Shown here: positions 48,268-60,244 of the stretch, piece by piece
Position numbering within the stretch: the stretch's first letter is position 1
Layout of the letters: every line of letters begins with the position of its first letter
Source: Myrica gale
Lineage: Eukaryota; Streptophyta; Magnoliopsida; Fagales; Myricaceae
NCBI GenBank assembly: GCA_963930655.1
Contig: OZ005614.1
Location: 930,001 to 994,000, forward strand
Direction of reading: 5' to 3'
Length of the DNA stretch: 64,000 bases
Made by a program: the position numbers and the translations under genes
The notes under the pieces: generated by a model
What the model was told of the DNA's origin: nothing
Databases searched by the model: none
The model's input: the letters and a program-made list of their open reading frames with translations, nothing else

Positions 48268-50711
48268 ATCTTTGTTGGGGTCCACACTCATAAGAGATAG
48301 ACTTAGAATAGAAGTAGACTTATTGTGAAAGTCTACTTGCTCCCTACTTCTAGTTTATCTAGGATTCTCTTAGGGTTTTCTCTTTGTATTCTTCCCTATA
48401 AATAAGAGACTTATGTTATAGAGAAGAGATACGTGAGCACGTGAGATCGTGTGCATTGGGCAGAGAGAGAGGAAGAGAAAGAGGGTGGTGTGACTATTGT
48501 ATTGGGCGGACAGAGTAATTTTCTTAGGCTTTCTTAATAAAATTGCTTTGGGGTGGACGTAGGCCGGATTGGGGCCGAACCACGTAAATCTGGTGTTCCT
48601 TTCTTTGAATTTTCGTGACGCTTTTCCCAACAAGTGGTATCGGAGCCTGGTTCGAGGAGCCGGAGTAGTTTTTCGGGAGAAGCGGAAAAGGTCCGAAACT
48701 TTCTAAGTGGTCCGATCTGAGATTGGAGAGCACCAGCTTGCAGAGGAGATCGAGACGAAGCCGTTGGTCGAAACCGCGTCGTCAGAATCGCCGGGACGCG
48801 CCTCCACGCGACGCAGGAAGAAGAAAAGGCGCCGCCACGTGTCACATGCGCCCTCACGCGCCGAGCAGAGCCAGGGCGAGTGGGCTTCACTTTCTCCACG
48901 CGCCACACTCGCCAGCGACAAGAGCCTGACACGTGTCCTATGACGTCAGCATCCACGTCATCACCACGTCAGCAGTGGGTCCCAGGAGATCTGAGTCGGT
49001 AGTGCCACGTCAGCATTGCCACGTCAGCAGGGGGATCAGGGTCGACGTGCCACGTCAACAGGGAATATTCCGGGGGAATATTCCGGTTTTGTTTGTTCAG
49101 TGTGGTTTTTTGGCCGGTTCAGGGGCTTTTAGGCCGGTTTTCGAGCAGGTCAGACCGGTTCCCAAGGTTTTAGGCCATCCCGGATCCATTGGTGCAGTCA
49201 GAATTTTGAAATTCGGCCTCGATCAGTGTGAATGATGGCGGAGAATATGATTACCGGTATGATGATGTTGACTGCTGCAAACTACATGAGCTGGAAGCCA
49301 CGGATGGAGGATATCCTTTATGCAAAGGATATGTATGATCAATTGGAGAACGAGGGAAAGAAATCGGAGGGGATTGACGAGGCAAAGTGGAATAAGATCA
49401 ACCGGAAGACTATAGGGTTGATTCGATAGTGGATTGGGCCAGAGGTATTCCATCACGTAGCCAAAGTAACGAGTGCTTTTGAATTATGGGAGAAGTTGGA
49501 TACAATGTACCAGTCAAAGACTTCGCGGAATAAAGCGCTGCTAATGAGGAGGCTAGTGAATATGAAGCTGCGAGACGAGAAGTCGGTGGCGGAACAAACC
49601 AGTGAGTTCCAAAACTTGATAAATCAATTGAGCAGTGTCGAAATGACTTTCGAAAATGAGGTTCAAGCTTTACTGCTTCTGAGTTCCTTGCCGGATAGTT
49701 GGGAGACTCTTGTTGTTTCTCTTGGAAATTCAACACCGAATGGGAAATTGACCATGAAGTTGGTCAAAGACGCTCTATTCAGTGAAGAGGCACGAAGGAA
49801 GGAGATGGGGACTTATGACTACAGTGATCACAAGCTCTCATCACAGAAAGAGGCAGAAGAAGCAGCTGGAATACAGGAGGCCGGGATAAATCCAGAGGAA
49901 GAGGTCGCAAGATTATCTGCTTCTATTGTGACCAAGAGGGACATATCAAGCGGAACTGTCCAAAGTACAAAGCAGAGAAAGGGAATTCATCAGAAGCCTC
50001 GGTGGTGACTGATGATTCCGGCTTCGTGTAGCACCCGAAGGTGCTTGGTACCAGCTGGAGGAGATGCAAGAGCAGGGGGAGATACTGTTCTTCATGGGTC
50101 CAGCTGTACAAGCAGAGGATGCGGGCACCCTATGCGGGGGTGCAGGACACTCGGATGAGAGTGTAGTCCTCTGGTGACAAGGACGAGGTTGGAGTGCCTG
50201 TAGAATAAGGTTGCAAGGGGTGGTGAGCAAGGGGAGCAACGGACACCAAGTTGCAGGAAGTTTCTACTGTTGAAAACCCGGGTAGCACTCAACCGAAAGA
50301 TGTCAGGAACAAATTATTCTCTTATGGTTATGGAGGGGGAGATTTGTTGGGGTCCACACCCATAAGAGATAGACTTAGAATAAAAGTAGACTTATTGTGA
50401 AAGTCTACTTGCTCCCTACTTCTAGTTTATCTAGGATTCTCTTAGGGTTTTCTCTTTGTATTCTTCCCTATAAATAAGAGGCTTATGTTATAGGAGAAGA
50501 GGTACGTGAGCACGTGAGATCGTGTGCATTGGGCAGAGAGAGAGGAAGAGGAAGAGGGTGGTGTGACTATTGTATTGGGGCGGGCAGAATAATTTTCTTA
50601 GGCTTTCTTAATAAAATTGCTCTGGGGTGGACGTAGGCCGGATTGGGGCCGAACCACGTAAATCTGGTGTTCCTTTCTTTGAATTTTCGTGACGCTTTTC
50701 CCAACAATCTT
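48268..50711 (+). mobile_element. Young gag-only Ty1/copia retrotransposon
   Basis: LTR1 is 48273-48632 (360 bp) and LTR2 is 50345-50706 (362 bp). Both start TGTTGGGGTCCACAC and end TTCCCAACA. The 5-bp duplication ATCTT is at 48268-48272 and 50707-50711. The primer site is TGGTATCGGAGCC at 48636, one change from the iMet site. The purine tract GGAGGGGGAGA is just before LTR2. By eye the LTRs differ at about eight substitutions and two 1-base indels. The internal region is only 1.7 kb and lacks protease, integrase, reverse transcriptase and RNase H. Confidence 0.95.
49232..50030 (+). pseudogene. Copia gag with a stop and a frameshift
   Basis: The frame starts at MMAENMITGM and shows the gag UBN2-type region (ALLMRRLVNMKLRDEKSVAE, LLLSSLPDSWETLV). 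A TAG at 49427-49429 interrupts it. The CCHC zinc knuckle (C-F-Y-C-x4-H-x4-C, from 49918) lies in a different frame from the upstream part, so at least one indel has occurred. There is no pol downstream. This copy could move only with proteins from another element. Confidence 0.85.
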
Positions 50712-50990
50712 TCCGGACCAACCCTCCATCAAATGTCATCTCTAAGGTTGCATTGATTGTAACAGGATTATTTCGGTTACCAGACCATACAACTGTTGGC
50801 ACTACGGGAGACAAAAAGGAACTTGAGTGGTACTTAAGGATAACGGCAAAGATGTATGTCCTGCAGATATCGTTAGGATCACTACAGATATTGATTGCCA
50901 GCCTCATTCCGCCGGGAAAGGGATCAAAGGTCCGTCGTTGATCCAGGAAAGCGGGGCATTTATGGCTCGATGGGAATTAAGTAGGCAGGG

Positions 50991-53089
50991 AAAATGAATG
51001 AGAAGAGCCGGAAGGTAAAGAATCAAACACCATTGCCGTGATCTGGTGTCCATTCCTCAAAAATGGAGAATAAGACTGATAAATCAACTGTGTTGCGTTA
51101 GGAAGAAAATAGCTATGACCGTAATTTATGTTCCCTTCGCTTCTAAGACACTGCGATGTTCACCACACGGCGGTATGTCCCTCAAAAGTTACGTGTTCAA
51201 GCGTGTGGAAAAGAAAACAAACCTTAAGACCAACTTTTTGCAATTTCTCTTTAAGGAAGATAATCTTAATTCCTTGACATTAATCCGAAGACAAATACCT
51301 CTGACTTTGACGATCAACACCGACTCACGGCCGTCGGCCTATATACAGGTCCCTCCCTCGTCTCTTTTCTCTCGCCACCCCTTCTAAACTCACTTTTACA
51401 GCTAAAGAAATCGTATCCGGCATCCCAGAGATTTCAAGCTCTTTGCAATCACAGGTTTTGAATCGAATGAGGCACCCTGCAAAAAGCGTTCGATCTGAAT
51501 GTGATAACGTTCATAGAAAATTCTCTAATAATAGTAGTTCGATCAGCAATTTTTTTTATCCTTTAAGATCTGTACTGAAGTATGACGGACGCCGAAAATT
51601 ATTGTATTATGTGGTAAGACTCTTTAAAATGATTCAGCATAAAAGTTATTTTTTTTCGAAGAGGAAAATATAACAAACGGCTTTATCGCCCTTAGACTTC
51701 TGTAAAATACGTGTACATTAACCTTTTTGGGTGAAGAAGCATTAAGAGCCGGTGCCAGGGCAGTCAGCCAGTCAGGTATATGGATCAAACCTCTGCCTCC
51801 AAAAACTCTTGCGGGACTTCGGGGCTGGTTCTCTCTTTTGAAGGTAGGCAACTATTCCTTATGTTTGATTATAAAAAAAATTTGCGGGATAATTTTTTTT
51901 TACTTAATTTTATTTAAAGACGATGATTTGAATAAATTCTTATATTTATTTAAAATTTAAAAAAATAAAAATTATTTTAAAGTCCCGATTATTAAACGTC
52001 TCCGAGCTGTCTTTTGCATGAAGATAATAATACCCAAGTCTTATCTACGCATGCAATTATTTGCTCGACTCACTGGACGGTCCACCATGTTAACATCAGC
52101 ACGTCAGCACTCTAGACTTTTCCGTCCTCCCAGACCCCATAGGAATACCTTTTTCCAAATTTCCAATTATTATGGATTTAGCCTTTTGCTTCTCATACAT
52201 GCATTTTTAAAAATACTTTTGGACTTATTCCGAAGACTTTTAAAAATAACAGCTATTCATGAGATTAGGCAATTAATCAAAATTTTGGGCCGATGCATGA
52301 CTAAATCAGTAAAATATTGCATTAGAGGACGAGTTAATGAACGTATATATATAGTCATATCTACCGGATAATAATTACATACTTCAACAATTTGAAAATG
52401 GGTTAATTTCAATCTCAACGTATGATATCACGATTAATCAAGTATTTCTCAAATGTAACGTCCGCTATGAATTCCAAAATTATTTTATAAATCTAACGCA
52501 AGGATACATAAATTTCCAAGAAATTACTTAATTCCTACTTTGTTGACATATATATCTGGATATAGAAAATAACCCCATGGCACATATTCTTTATACACTA
52601 AGGTAGATTAATAATCGTGGCACACATTTTACGTGCACAAAACCACGTGTGCATGACAAGGAAATTTGCATAGGTAAGGTCACTAGTTAGGCCGGAGAGA
52701 GTGAATCGAGGATAAACACGACGCGTGTACGCTATCTTTGGGAAGACATACATATATATCTGAAATCTCCTCAATTACAACGCAGAAATCATTGCCGAGA
52801 ATCTTGTTGAATTCTTGGTGGATAAGGATCAAATAAAAAACAAAGCCGCCCTCATCAGACAAAATTACAAATACGGTTCATATACTTATAAGCTTAAAAA
52901 AAATTCTATTACCCCAAATACGTACATCTATATGCTAGCTAGGGGCTTATAAATTTCCATCTAAATTTCACGTCAATCCCGTATGACGTCGATAGAGAAG
53001 AACACTTTACGACTATTGTCATGAGTTGAATTAGGGACTGAGATTACATATATACCACGCGGTTTTGAGAATAATTGCTTTACGTGGTA
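50991..53089. other. Intergenic DNA, no gene seen
   Basis: A TATA-like site (CTATATACA near 51340) followed by a pyrimidine-rich stretch resembles a plant promoter and leader, but no coding exon that I can recognise follows. Confidence 0.4.
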
Positions 53090-53434
53090 ATTAATAATTT
53101 GAGTACACACGTATATCAGTAGATTTAGAATAAAAGTAAATTTAGAAATGAAGTTTAATTGTTTTCTGCTCAAAAGTTAAGTTTTTTTTAGGTTTCTCTT
53201 TATATATATTTTTATAAATATAAATTTATGTTATAGGGAAAAAAGTAAGTGAGTATTAGACAGAGAGAGAAAAAAAGTGAGAGTGCGTGATGTAGCTTTT
53301 ATATTAGGCGGATAGAATAATTTTCTTAAAGTATTTTTAATAAAATTATTATATGGTAGATGTAGATCAAATTGGAGTTGAAACACGTAAACATTTTTTT
53401 TTTTAAATTTTGGTGCAGCTTTCCCAACAATTAA
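53090..53434. mobile_element. Decayed solo LTR of the same copia family
   Basis: 53095-53429 aligns along its length with the LTR at 48273-48632 (TTTAGAATAAAAGTA, TTATGTTATAGG, AATAATTTTCTTA, AACACGTAAA, TTTCCCAACA). A 5-bp duplication ATTAA lies at 53090-53094 and 53430-53434. Many of its differences are G-to-A or C-to-T against the younger LTRs. No internal region is attached. Confidence 0.88.
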
Positions 53435-53700
53435 TGTCACTTTCATACCTAAACTTTATATACCGAATTCAAACGGACCGGGCAGCTGTACGTTTGTCAT
53501 GCTTTTATTGACTAAGAGTAAGGATACCATGAAAAACAATGTGTGACAATTTTACGGCGATGGCCAATACTATGGCAGTATGATTTTGACCCTAATCTTT
53601 CATAGTCTACTTGTACCTTGATTAGAGCAACTACGTGTGAGTGCCCGGTAAGAAAATTTTGTCACTTGTTGAAAAGAGAGAGTGGCTTTTCCACTTTGGG

Positions 53701-54658
53701 TAAAAAAAGGGTTAAATGTAAGGCTGAAAAATCGGACCACATTCCGGTTTTAGTATATTAAAGGACCGGACCGGATCACTTAATGCGGTCCGAAAAATCG
53801 GACCGGACTACTTATAAGTGGTCCGGTCCGGTTTTACTAAATGCGGTCCGGTCCGAACCACTTCAGTGGTCCAGATCGGTTTTAATTTTTTTTCAATTTT
53901 TTTTTAACTTTTTTTATTTTTTTCAATTTTTTTTTAGGTTAATTTCAATGGGGGAAGTGCATATAAAAATGTTAAGTTTTAGTTTAGATTAAAATTAAAC
54001 GTTTTAAGTTTATAATTTGTATTAAAAATTTAAAAAAATATATTTTTTATTTTTTTAATAAATGTGGTCCGGTCCGCAGTCCGGTTGTGTTCACCCCTAG
54101 TTAAATGCATCTCATGCTCATGTGGTATGCGTGAATTGTAAATATGTCTATGAGGTAAACAAAGTCATTTTAATACCCTTGAGGTAAACTTCAAGGTCAC
54201 AATATGCCTCTCCGTCGATGCGCCGTTTGAAAGACTAACGGAATAAGACGCGGTGACCTCTAAATTAAGTGGTCGTCCGCTACATGTAGCAGTCGATCGC
54301 TAAATTAGCGGTCGACTGCTTCTTTTGAATTTTTGAGGCACTTTATGTTACTTATTTTTTTAACGGAATAGAACGCAATCAACCTCTACATTAAGCGGTC
54401 GTTCGCTACATGTAGCAGTCGACCTCTTAATTTAGCAGTCGACCGCTTCATTTGACTACTTGGCATCATCTGATTGGTGATGACGTTCTATTTTTTCAGT
54501 ATTTACCGTTAGTCTTTCAAACGGCGCATCGACAGATGAGCATATTGTGACTTTGAAATTTAATTCAGGAGTATTAAAATGACTTTATTTAACTCAGGGG
54601 CATATTTATAATTTACGCATAGCACTGAGGCATGAAATGCATCTAAGCCTTAAAAAAG
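53701..54658. mobile_element. Foldback (Mutator-like) element with ~145-bp inverted ends
   Basis: The element runs 53710-54649, with the hAT MITE inserted 8 bp inside its left end. The ends are GGTTAAATGCATCTCATGC and (right, reversed) GGCTTAGATGCATTTCATGC. Alignment of the arms continues to CGCCGTTTGAAAGACTAACGG at 54221-54241 and its mirror at 54506-54526. The flanks TAAAAAAAG (53701-53709) and TTAAAAAAG (54650-54658) fit a 9-bp duplication with one mismatch. The centre carries two direct copies of a GCTACATGTAGCAGTCGA block. It is non-coding. Confidence 0.75.
53711..54107. mobile_element. Non-autonomous hAT element, 'CCGGACCGCATTTT' family, copy 2 (nested)
   Basis: The element runs 53719-54099 (381 bp) with a perfect 8-bp duplication GTTAAATG at 53711-53718 and 54100-54107. 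The ends are TAAGGCTGAAAAATCGGACC and GTCCGGTTGTGTTCACCCCTA. Its interior matches the element at 12759-13090. The duplicated target belongs to the left tip of the foldback element, so this insertion is the later event. Confidence 0.9.
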
Positions 54659-55926
54659 AAAACCAAAAAAGATAAAACGCTTCGGGGAAAGAGCTAACAC
54701 GCTTTTTGGGACCCTCCCATTCACTCACTTTTTGAATTTCCACTTCCTTCCTACTGCTTTTATAACTCACTTTACGTCCCCCGTGAATGATGAAAACTCC
54801 TCTGGCGACACAAATGCCCTTTAAGGCTCTTTTTTCAAACCGAAGAAAAATTTGTCACCTTTTAATCATCTGTCCAGCCAACACATGGTTTTAAATGCTT
54901 ACCCAGCTGGATTTATGTGATCCATCTTATGAAAATATTAAAACAAATAAATTACAAATTCGGGATTATGTCATTTATGAAATTTCAAATTTAACAGAAT
55001 TTGTATCAAATTAACATTTTACTTTTATCAAATACACTTTAAAATTTTATTTGTATTCATCAATTTCATTACTATATGTTTTTTTAACTCAAACACACAA
55101 AAACAAACAAACACAGCTTGAAAAGCACCTCTCACTTTTTGGATCATTTGTGCAATCATACACCCAACAATAAAGTACTTTCATTAAATACATTAAAACA
55201 TCATTTAATCCCAATAAAAGAATAAGGCTTTTTTTTAACAACAGGTCTATAAGGACGCCTAACACATAATAATTGTGGAAGAAGCTAGGACTACCGATTC
55301 ACAATTCATTATCCACGACTTTGGGAATTAGGGACATGTTTTTATTTTAGATTTTTAATATTATTTCTATACGTATACTAATACAATTTAATATTATATT
55401 TTTTAGACATATCAATATTATTTAATAATTTTTATAAACGTATTAATAAAACTTAAAAATCAACTAAATATTTATACTATTTTTAAAGTTGAATGAATGT
55501 TCTCAAAACAAACATAACTCATTATTTGTCCAGCCGGATGACCCACAATTGGGCGCGACACACCCGGCCAACCACATCCCGTCATGCCTGCTAGAGTAGT
55601 AGAGTTGTTGTTTTGCTTTCCATATTTCCGTTGAAAATTTCCCTTAGTTTATTGAAATACTTGCTTACAAATAAAATAAATAAAAAAATGCTACCGAGTA
55701 GTAAATAGAAGGAAATGTGGGCTAATACTTATTATCCAGAACAAAAAAAAAATGTGGGCATCTAAATACGCGAACGGGGTAATTCCGTCACAAAATTCAC
55801 AGCACAAAGTGGTGCGGTGCAACCGAGTATCCTAAGCTCACTTCACTTCACTCGCTCTCCTCCTCCTCATCTCTCACAGACCAGTGAACAAGCAGAGGTC
55901 TCTGTCTCTGTCTCTCTTTCTCGAAA
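54659..55926. other. Spacer and 5' region of the tweety-like gene
   Basis: AT-rich spacer, then a CT-rich leader from about 55835 to the ATG. No other gene is seen. Confidence 0.45.
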
Positions 55927-58900
55927 ATGTTATGTTACAGGTCTTTGCCATGTTATTTTCTGGCCACTTTTCTCTTCTTTTACTTGGCTACACCTACATT
56001 CTTCTCCTCTTCTCGCGGGGACTCTCAGTTTCCACCAGTACTCCAAACGCTACCCACTTCAGGTACTCCTCTTGGCTCTGTATCTGTTTGGTTACTGAGA
56101 AAATGTGGGATTCGAGAACAACTCCCGGTGCCTCTACACAGTACACTACTTCGCTCAACTCTCTTTTTTGTCTCCAGTCAACGAGCAAGGAGGCAAAAAT
56201 ATTTTCCTATTTCTACCGAATCGACGCTTTTTTGTCTGTTTGCATGGAAAGTAACCGTTCCTTTCCTTCCAAACTTACCTTTGTTTCCAGGATGGGAAAA
56301 TGAGGGAAAATACGGTGTGGAGCAGTGGCGGACCGAAGGGGTGGCAAGGGGGGGCGCTTGCCACCCCTTAGATCTGTAATATATATATTTATATATATAT
56401 AAGTGTTTGTTATATATATTTATATATATATAAGTGTTTGTCCCCAGCCAAGCCTGCCCTTGGCCCATCCCAGCCAGCCCCCCCTCTCGCTCTCTTGTGC
56501 GCGTGTATGGTGTTTTTGTTTGCATGTTGGCTCTTTGTTACATTGCACATTTTCACTTGCAGTTTAACTACTCGGTGAATTTCCACATAATAATTTCAAA
56601 TGTCGCTTTTGGTCTCTTTGAATTCTTCGTACGCTATTGCAACGTCAAACTTATTCGAATTAGATCTCTTGCTAGTTGCTATATTAGAATTTAGAAATCC
56701 CTAAGCATTTTTTAAGATGTCCTTGCCTCTTATTCTTAGATTTTTTTTATCTTTATATTTGATAAAATCTTGTTCTAAAATACTAGACCATTCAATCCAA
56801 TTATAATGTTTGGACCAGTGACCACGTTGACATTGTTGTTGATTTATTTAATTTTTTTATATTTAAGATTATATTGCAATTTGCTAAAATTTATATTTCA
56901 ATTATATTGCAATTTGCTCAAATTTTCTTTGCATAGCATGTCTTGATCGTAGAAACTTGTTCTCAGCATTTGATCATGCTAAGTTGCTTCAAGAGGGAAA
57001 TCTTTGAAACTATTGAGAACGAAACTATTTTGCAACATTTCAAAATATGCAGAACCGTAGGATTCAATTGTCACCTCGTAGTCTCATCAAATAGTACGGT
57101 ACATGTATTTTAATATTTTTAATGCTTATAGTCCTTAATTTTCAATATTTTAATTCTAAGACACATTTTGCATTACGTAGAAAAAAATTTTGAGATATCA
57201 TTTCGCCTTAAGAGTTTGCCCCCCCTCCACTTGAGTCCTGGTTCCGCCACTGGTGTGGAGCACTTACTGGGGACCAGGAGGTCTCTTGTAGATGTAGAGG
57301 GACCTATTGGTGCACCTGTTGAGAGCACATCATTTATCTTGGCTTCAAAGAGAACACAAAGAAAAGATCCGCTTAAGGGGTTCAAAACATACACCGGAGG
57401 ATGGAATATCAGTGAGCGCCACTACTGGGCTGTAAGTTTATCGGACTCCGTTTTCTTGTCTATTTCCCGGGTGGTTTTCATTTTACCTTTTAGTCCTCAA
57501 TATCGGTCGGGCTCTGCAGTTTGGTTGGTGGGGTTTCCAGTAAATCATGGTACATTGCTATAAACGCTGCATTCAGGCCATTTATTATTATAAGACCGAA
57601 TCCTGGTTTTACGGAATTTATTCCACTTTAGTATTTTTGGCGTTGTCCATGGTGGAAAAAGACAATATTGTGGAAAAACAAATGTCGCACGTCATGTTCC
57701 CTTATTTGTACGGCCACATATACCAAGAATCGCTAATTATAGGGGGTTGCATTATTTGTCTTGCAAAAAACTGGCAGATATGTTCATTACGTATAAATGA
57801 AGTAATTAATTTCGGCTGTTTTAATCGTTCAACTAACACAATTTAGGGGAAACTAAAATGTTTACATGAAGAAATCAAAAGGAGCAGAAAGAGATACTTC
57901 GGTTTTGATTCAACATAGAAGAATCACCCATGTGGGTTGAGGCTGTACTTAGACAGATAAGCATGACCTATACAGCTTCCTTGCCATTAATAGTTGTATT
58001 CTCAACTACATTCAATTTGCGCTTGAATTGGTCTCCGGTATGTTTGAATTGTTGTATTTATTTTCTTAACTTATTTCCTTCTTACAAATTTTCCTTCAAA
58101 AATGCAGTCTGTGGGGTTTACTGCGGTTCCCCTGTTTGTCATCGCTGCAGTCTGGTTCCTGGCATTTGGACTGGGCTTGTGTCTCGTCTGTCTCTGTTAC
58201 TTCTGTCGTGAAAGGGAGCCATATGGCTATTCCAATACAGCTTATGCCCTTTCTCTGATCTTCCTTATAATCTTCACTATCGCAGCGATGTACATGCTTC
58301 TCTCTCTCTCTCGTGTTAAGTTCCACTTCCACTAGGTAATGAAGTGCTGAGTTATACTGTGGTTTCAGGGTTGGATGTGTTGTTTTATACACTGGTCAGG
58401 GAAGGTTTCACAGTAGTACCACAGATACATTGGCGTATGTTGTATATCAGGCAGATTTCACTGTTGAGAAGCTCAGGAGTGTGTCAGATTATCTTGGTGC
58501 AGCTAAGCAGATAGGTGTGGATCGAGTTTTTCTACCTTCTAATGTTCAAACTGACATTGACCAGATTGAAACAAAGATCAACTCTTCTGCTAGTACCCTT
58601 GCGGACCGAACCGTGGAGAACTCAGATGACATTCAGGATCTCTTGGATTCTGCGTAATAACAAATTCCAAGGCTTGCCTTCTCTATTTCTGTGCTTCTGA
58701 CACGTTTCCTGAATGATAAAATGAATAAAGATGAAGGTGTTCATGCAGGAGACTTGCACTTATCATAATCGCTGCTATCATGCTTCTCTTGACATTCCTT
58801 GGATTCTGTAAGTCCCCTCAGCTAACTTTTTACCATGACATGTATTGTTAACGTTAAAAGTTTAAAAGTTCTCATTGAGGTATTAATGGATTTTTGCACC

Positions 58901-60244
58901 CTGCTCGTTTGTTTCAGTATTTTCCATATTTGGCATGCAGTCTCTTGTTTACATGTAAGTAAGATAATTAGATAAAGCACTGCACTACCTGTTTGTATTA
59001 TTTCCCTCATTCTCTTTTGGCCCATTGTTTTTAAATTTCGTTTTGTTAGGATCTGCTCTCATATTGTAGTTTTGCCAAAATTGTTGCAGTTTGGTGATCA
59101 CTGGATGGATACTTGTTACAGGAACATTTATTTTGGCCGGCACATTTCTTCTCCTTCACAAGTAAGTTTTGTATATTTGAAACGTTTATACTATCTTTTG
59201 GATGTCTTGTTGCCCTCGTATATCTCTTCTTCCTATGTCTCTATATCTATTCTTCCTCCTTAAAAGGAGAAAACACTCTGTTTTCCTTTGTAAGGTTACT
59301 CTCTTGCTGGTAATCTTTTAACTGAGGAGCTGACTTTTTCCCCTTGACCTCCCAGCGTGGCTGCAGACACTTGTGTTGCAATGAATGAATGGGTTCAAAA
59401 CCCTACTTCTTATACAGCTTTAGATGATATTTTGCCCTGCGTGGACAGTGCAACTTCACACGAAACCTTTTTGCGGAGCAAGGAAGTCACTTCTGAACTC
59501 GTCAATTTGCTTAATCAGGTCATCACCAATGTCTCTAACATAAATTTCGCCCCCAACTTCACGCCATTGTACTACAATCAATCCGGCCCATTGTTACCCC
59601 TCCTCTGTAATCCATTTACCCCGGACTTGACAAATCGAGCTTGCACTGCTGGTGAAGTGGAGTTGACCAAAGCAACAGAGGTAAGAACTGGAAATGGTGT
59701 CATAACTAAAGATAGCCGGCAAACTCCTTTCCAAAATCTCTCCTCTTCCATACTCCTAATCACATGGTCTCATCTTTTGATACCGTTTAAATTTGCAAAG
59801 CTTCTGGAGGCCATTCTCAAGCCAGATTAAAAGAGAAGCCTTAGTACCGTCATTAATTCATTCATGCAGGTCTGGGGGAACTATGTCTGCCAAGTCTCAG
59901 CAGCTGAGATATGTGTCACAACAGGTCGCTTGACTCCTACCTTCTACAACCAGATGGCAGCTGGAGTAAATGTGAGCTTTGCCTTGTACAATTATGCTCC
60001 TTACCTGGTTGAACTCGAAGACTGCACATTTGTGCGTGAGACTTTTAGCCAAATATATATGGACCATTGTCCCGGTCTAAGGCAGTATAGTGGATGGATC
60101 TACATTGGGTTGGTGATGGTCTCTACTTCAGTTATGCTCTCACTGATCTTCTGGGTTATCTATGGGAGAGAGAGGCGTCACCGAGTATTTACCAAACAGT
60201 TCACACCTACATCAGCAGAAGGTTTGCGAGGCAAGGATCAGTAA
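55927..60244 (+). CDS. Tweety-like multi-pass plasma-membrane protein, exon 2 interrupted by a hAT element
   Basis: Exons 55927-56062, 56291-56322 + 57261-57431 (one exon split by the transposon), 58108-58289, 58369-58653, 58749-58807, 58918-58954, 59090-59161, 59356-59680 and 59870-60244. Ignoring the element they give 557 aa in phase. Parts in order: signal peptide (MLCYRSLPCYFLATFLFF), the family block GGWNISERHYWASVGFTAVP, two membrane spans, a long extracellular region (with SDYLGAAKQIGVDRVFLP), two more spans (LALIIAAIMLLLTFLGF, then GMQSLVYILVITGWILVTG), a Cys-rich ectodomain (ADTCVAMNEWVQNP, DILPCVDSAT), and a last span (GWIYIGLVMVSTSVMLSLIF). It belongs to the Arabidopsis AT2G12400/AT2G25270-type family, resembling animal tweety proteins; its function is unclear. 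All other exons are intact. Confidence 0.85.
56315..57260. mobile_element. hAT element, CAGTGGCGGA family, copy 2, inside a coding exon
   Basis: The element runs 56323-57252 (930 bp) with a perfect 8-bp duplication GTGTGGAG at 56315-56322 and 57253-57260. The ends are CAGTGGCGGACC and GGTTCCGCCACTG. Next to the left end a palindrome (AAGGGGTGGCAAG ... CTTGCCACCCCTT) repeats the hairpin design of copy 1. Two copies of TTATATATATTTATATATAT-like text occur near 56380-56430. The 3' 300 bp match the element at 27045-28229. It has no transposase frame. Confidence 0.92.

Larger units (their letters stand above)
48010..50990 (-). pseudogene. Bulb-type lectin / S-domain receptor-kinase gene fragment split by a retrotransposon
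   Basis: On the minus strand, 50940-50707 reads as the first part of a B-lectin domain (ICSDPNDICRTYIFAVILKY, then VVWSGNRNNPVTINATLEMT). 48272-48020 reads as the rest (IAWSANTDGK, NLTDEGNLAVFDKND, VVWQSFDNPTDSLLPGQ). The two meet in frame across the 5-bp target duplication once the copia element is removed. No signal peptide, S-locus, PAN or kinase region is present nearby, and the frame hits a stop at about 48016, so the gene was probably already incomplete before or after insertion. Receptor kinases of this type work in defence and self-recognition; this copy is unlikely to. Confidence 0.8.

Noticed and set aside
48534..48956. 140-codon minus-strand frame
   Set aside because: It overlaps the LTR and untranslated leader of the copia element, with no domain and a composition bias from CACG-rich leader repeats.
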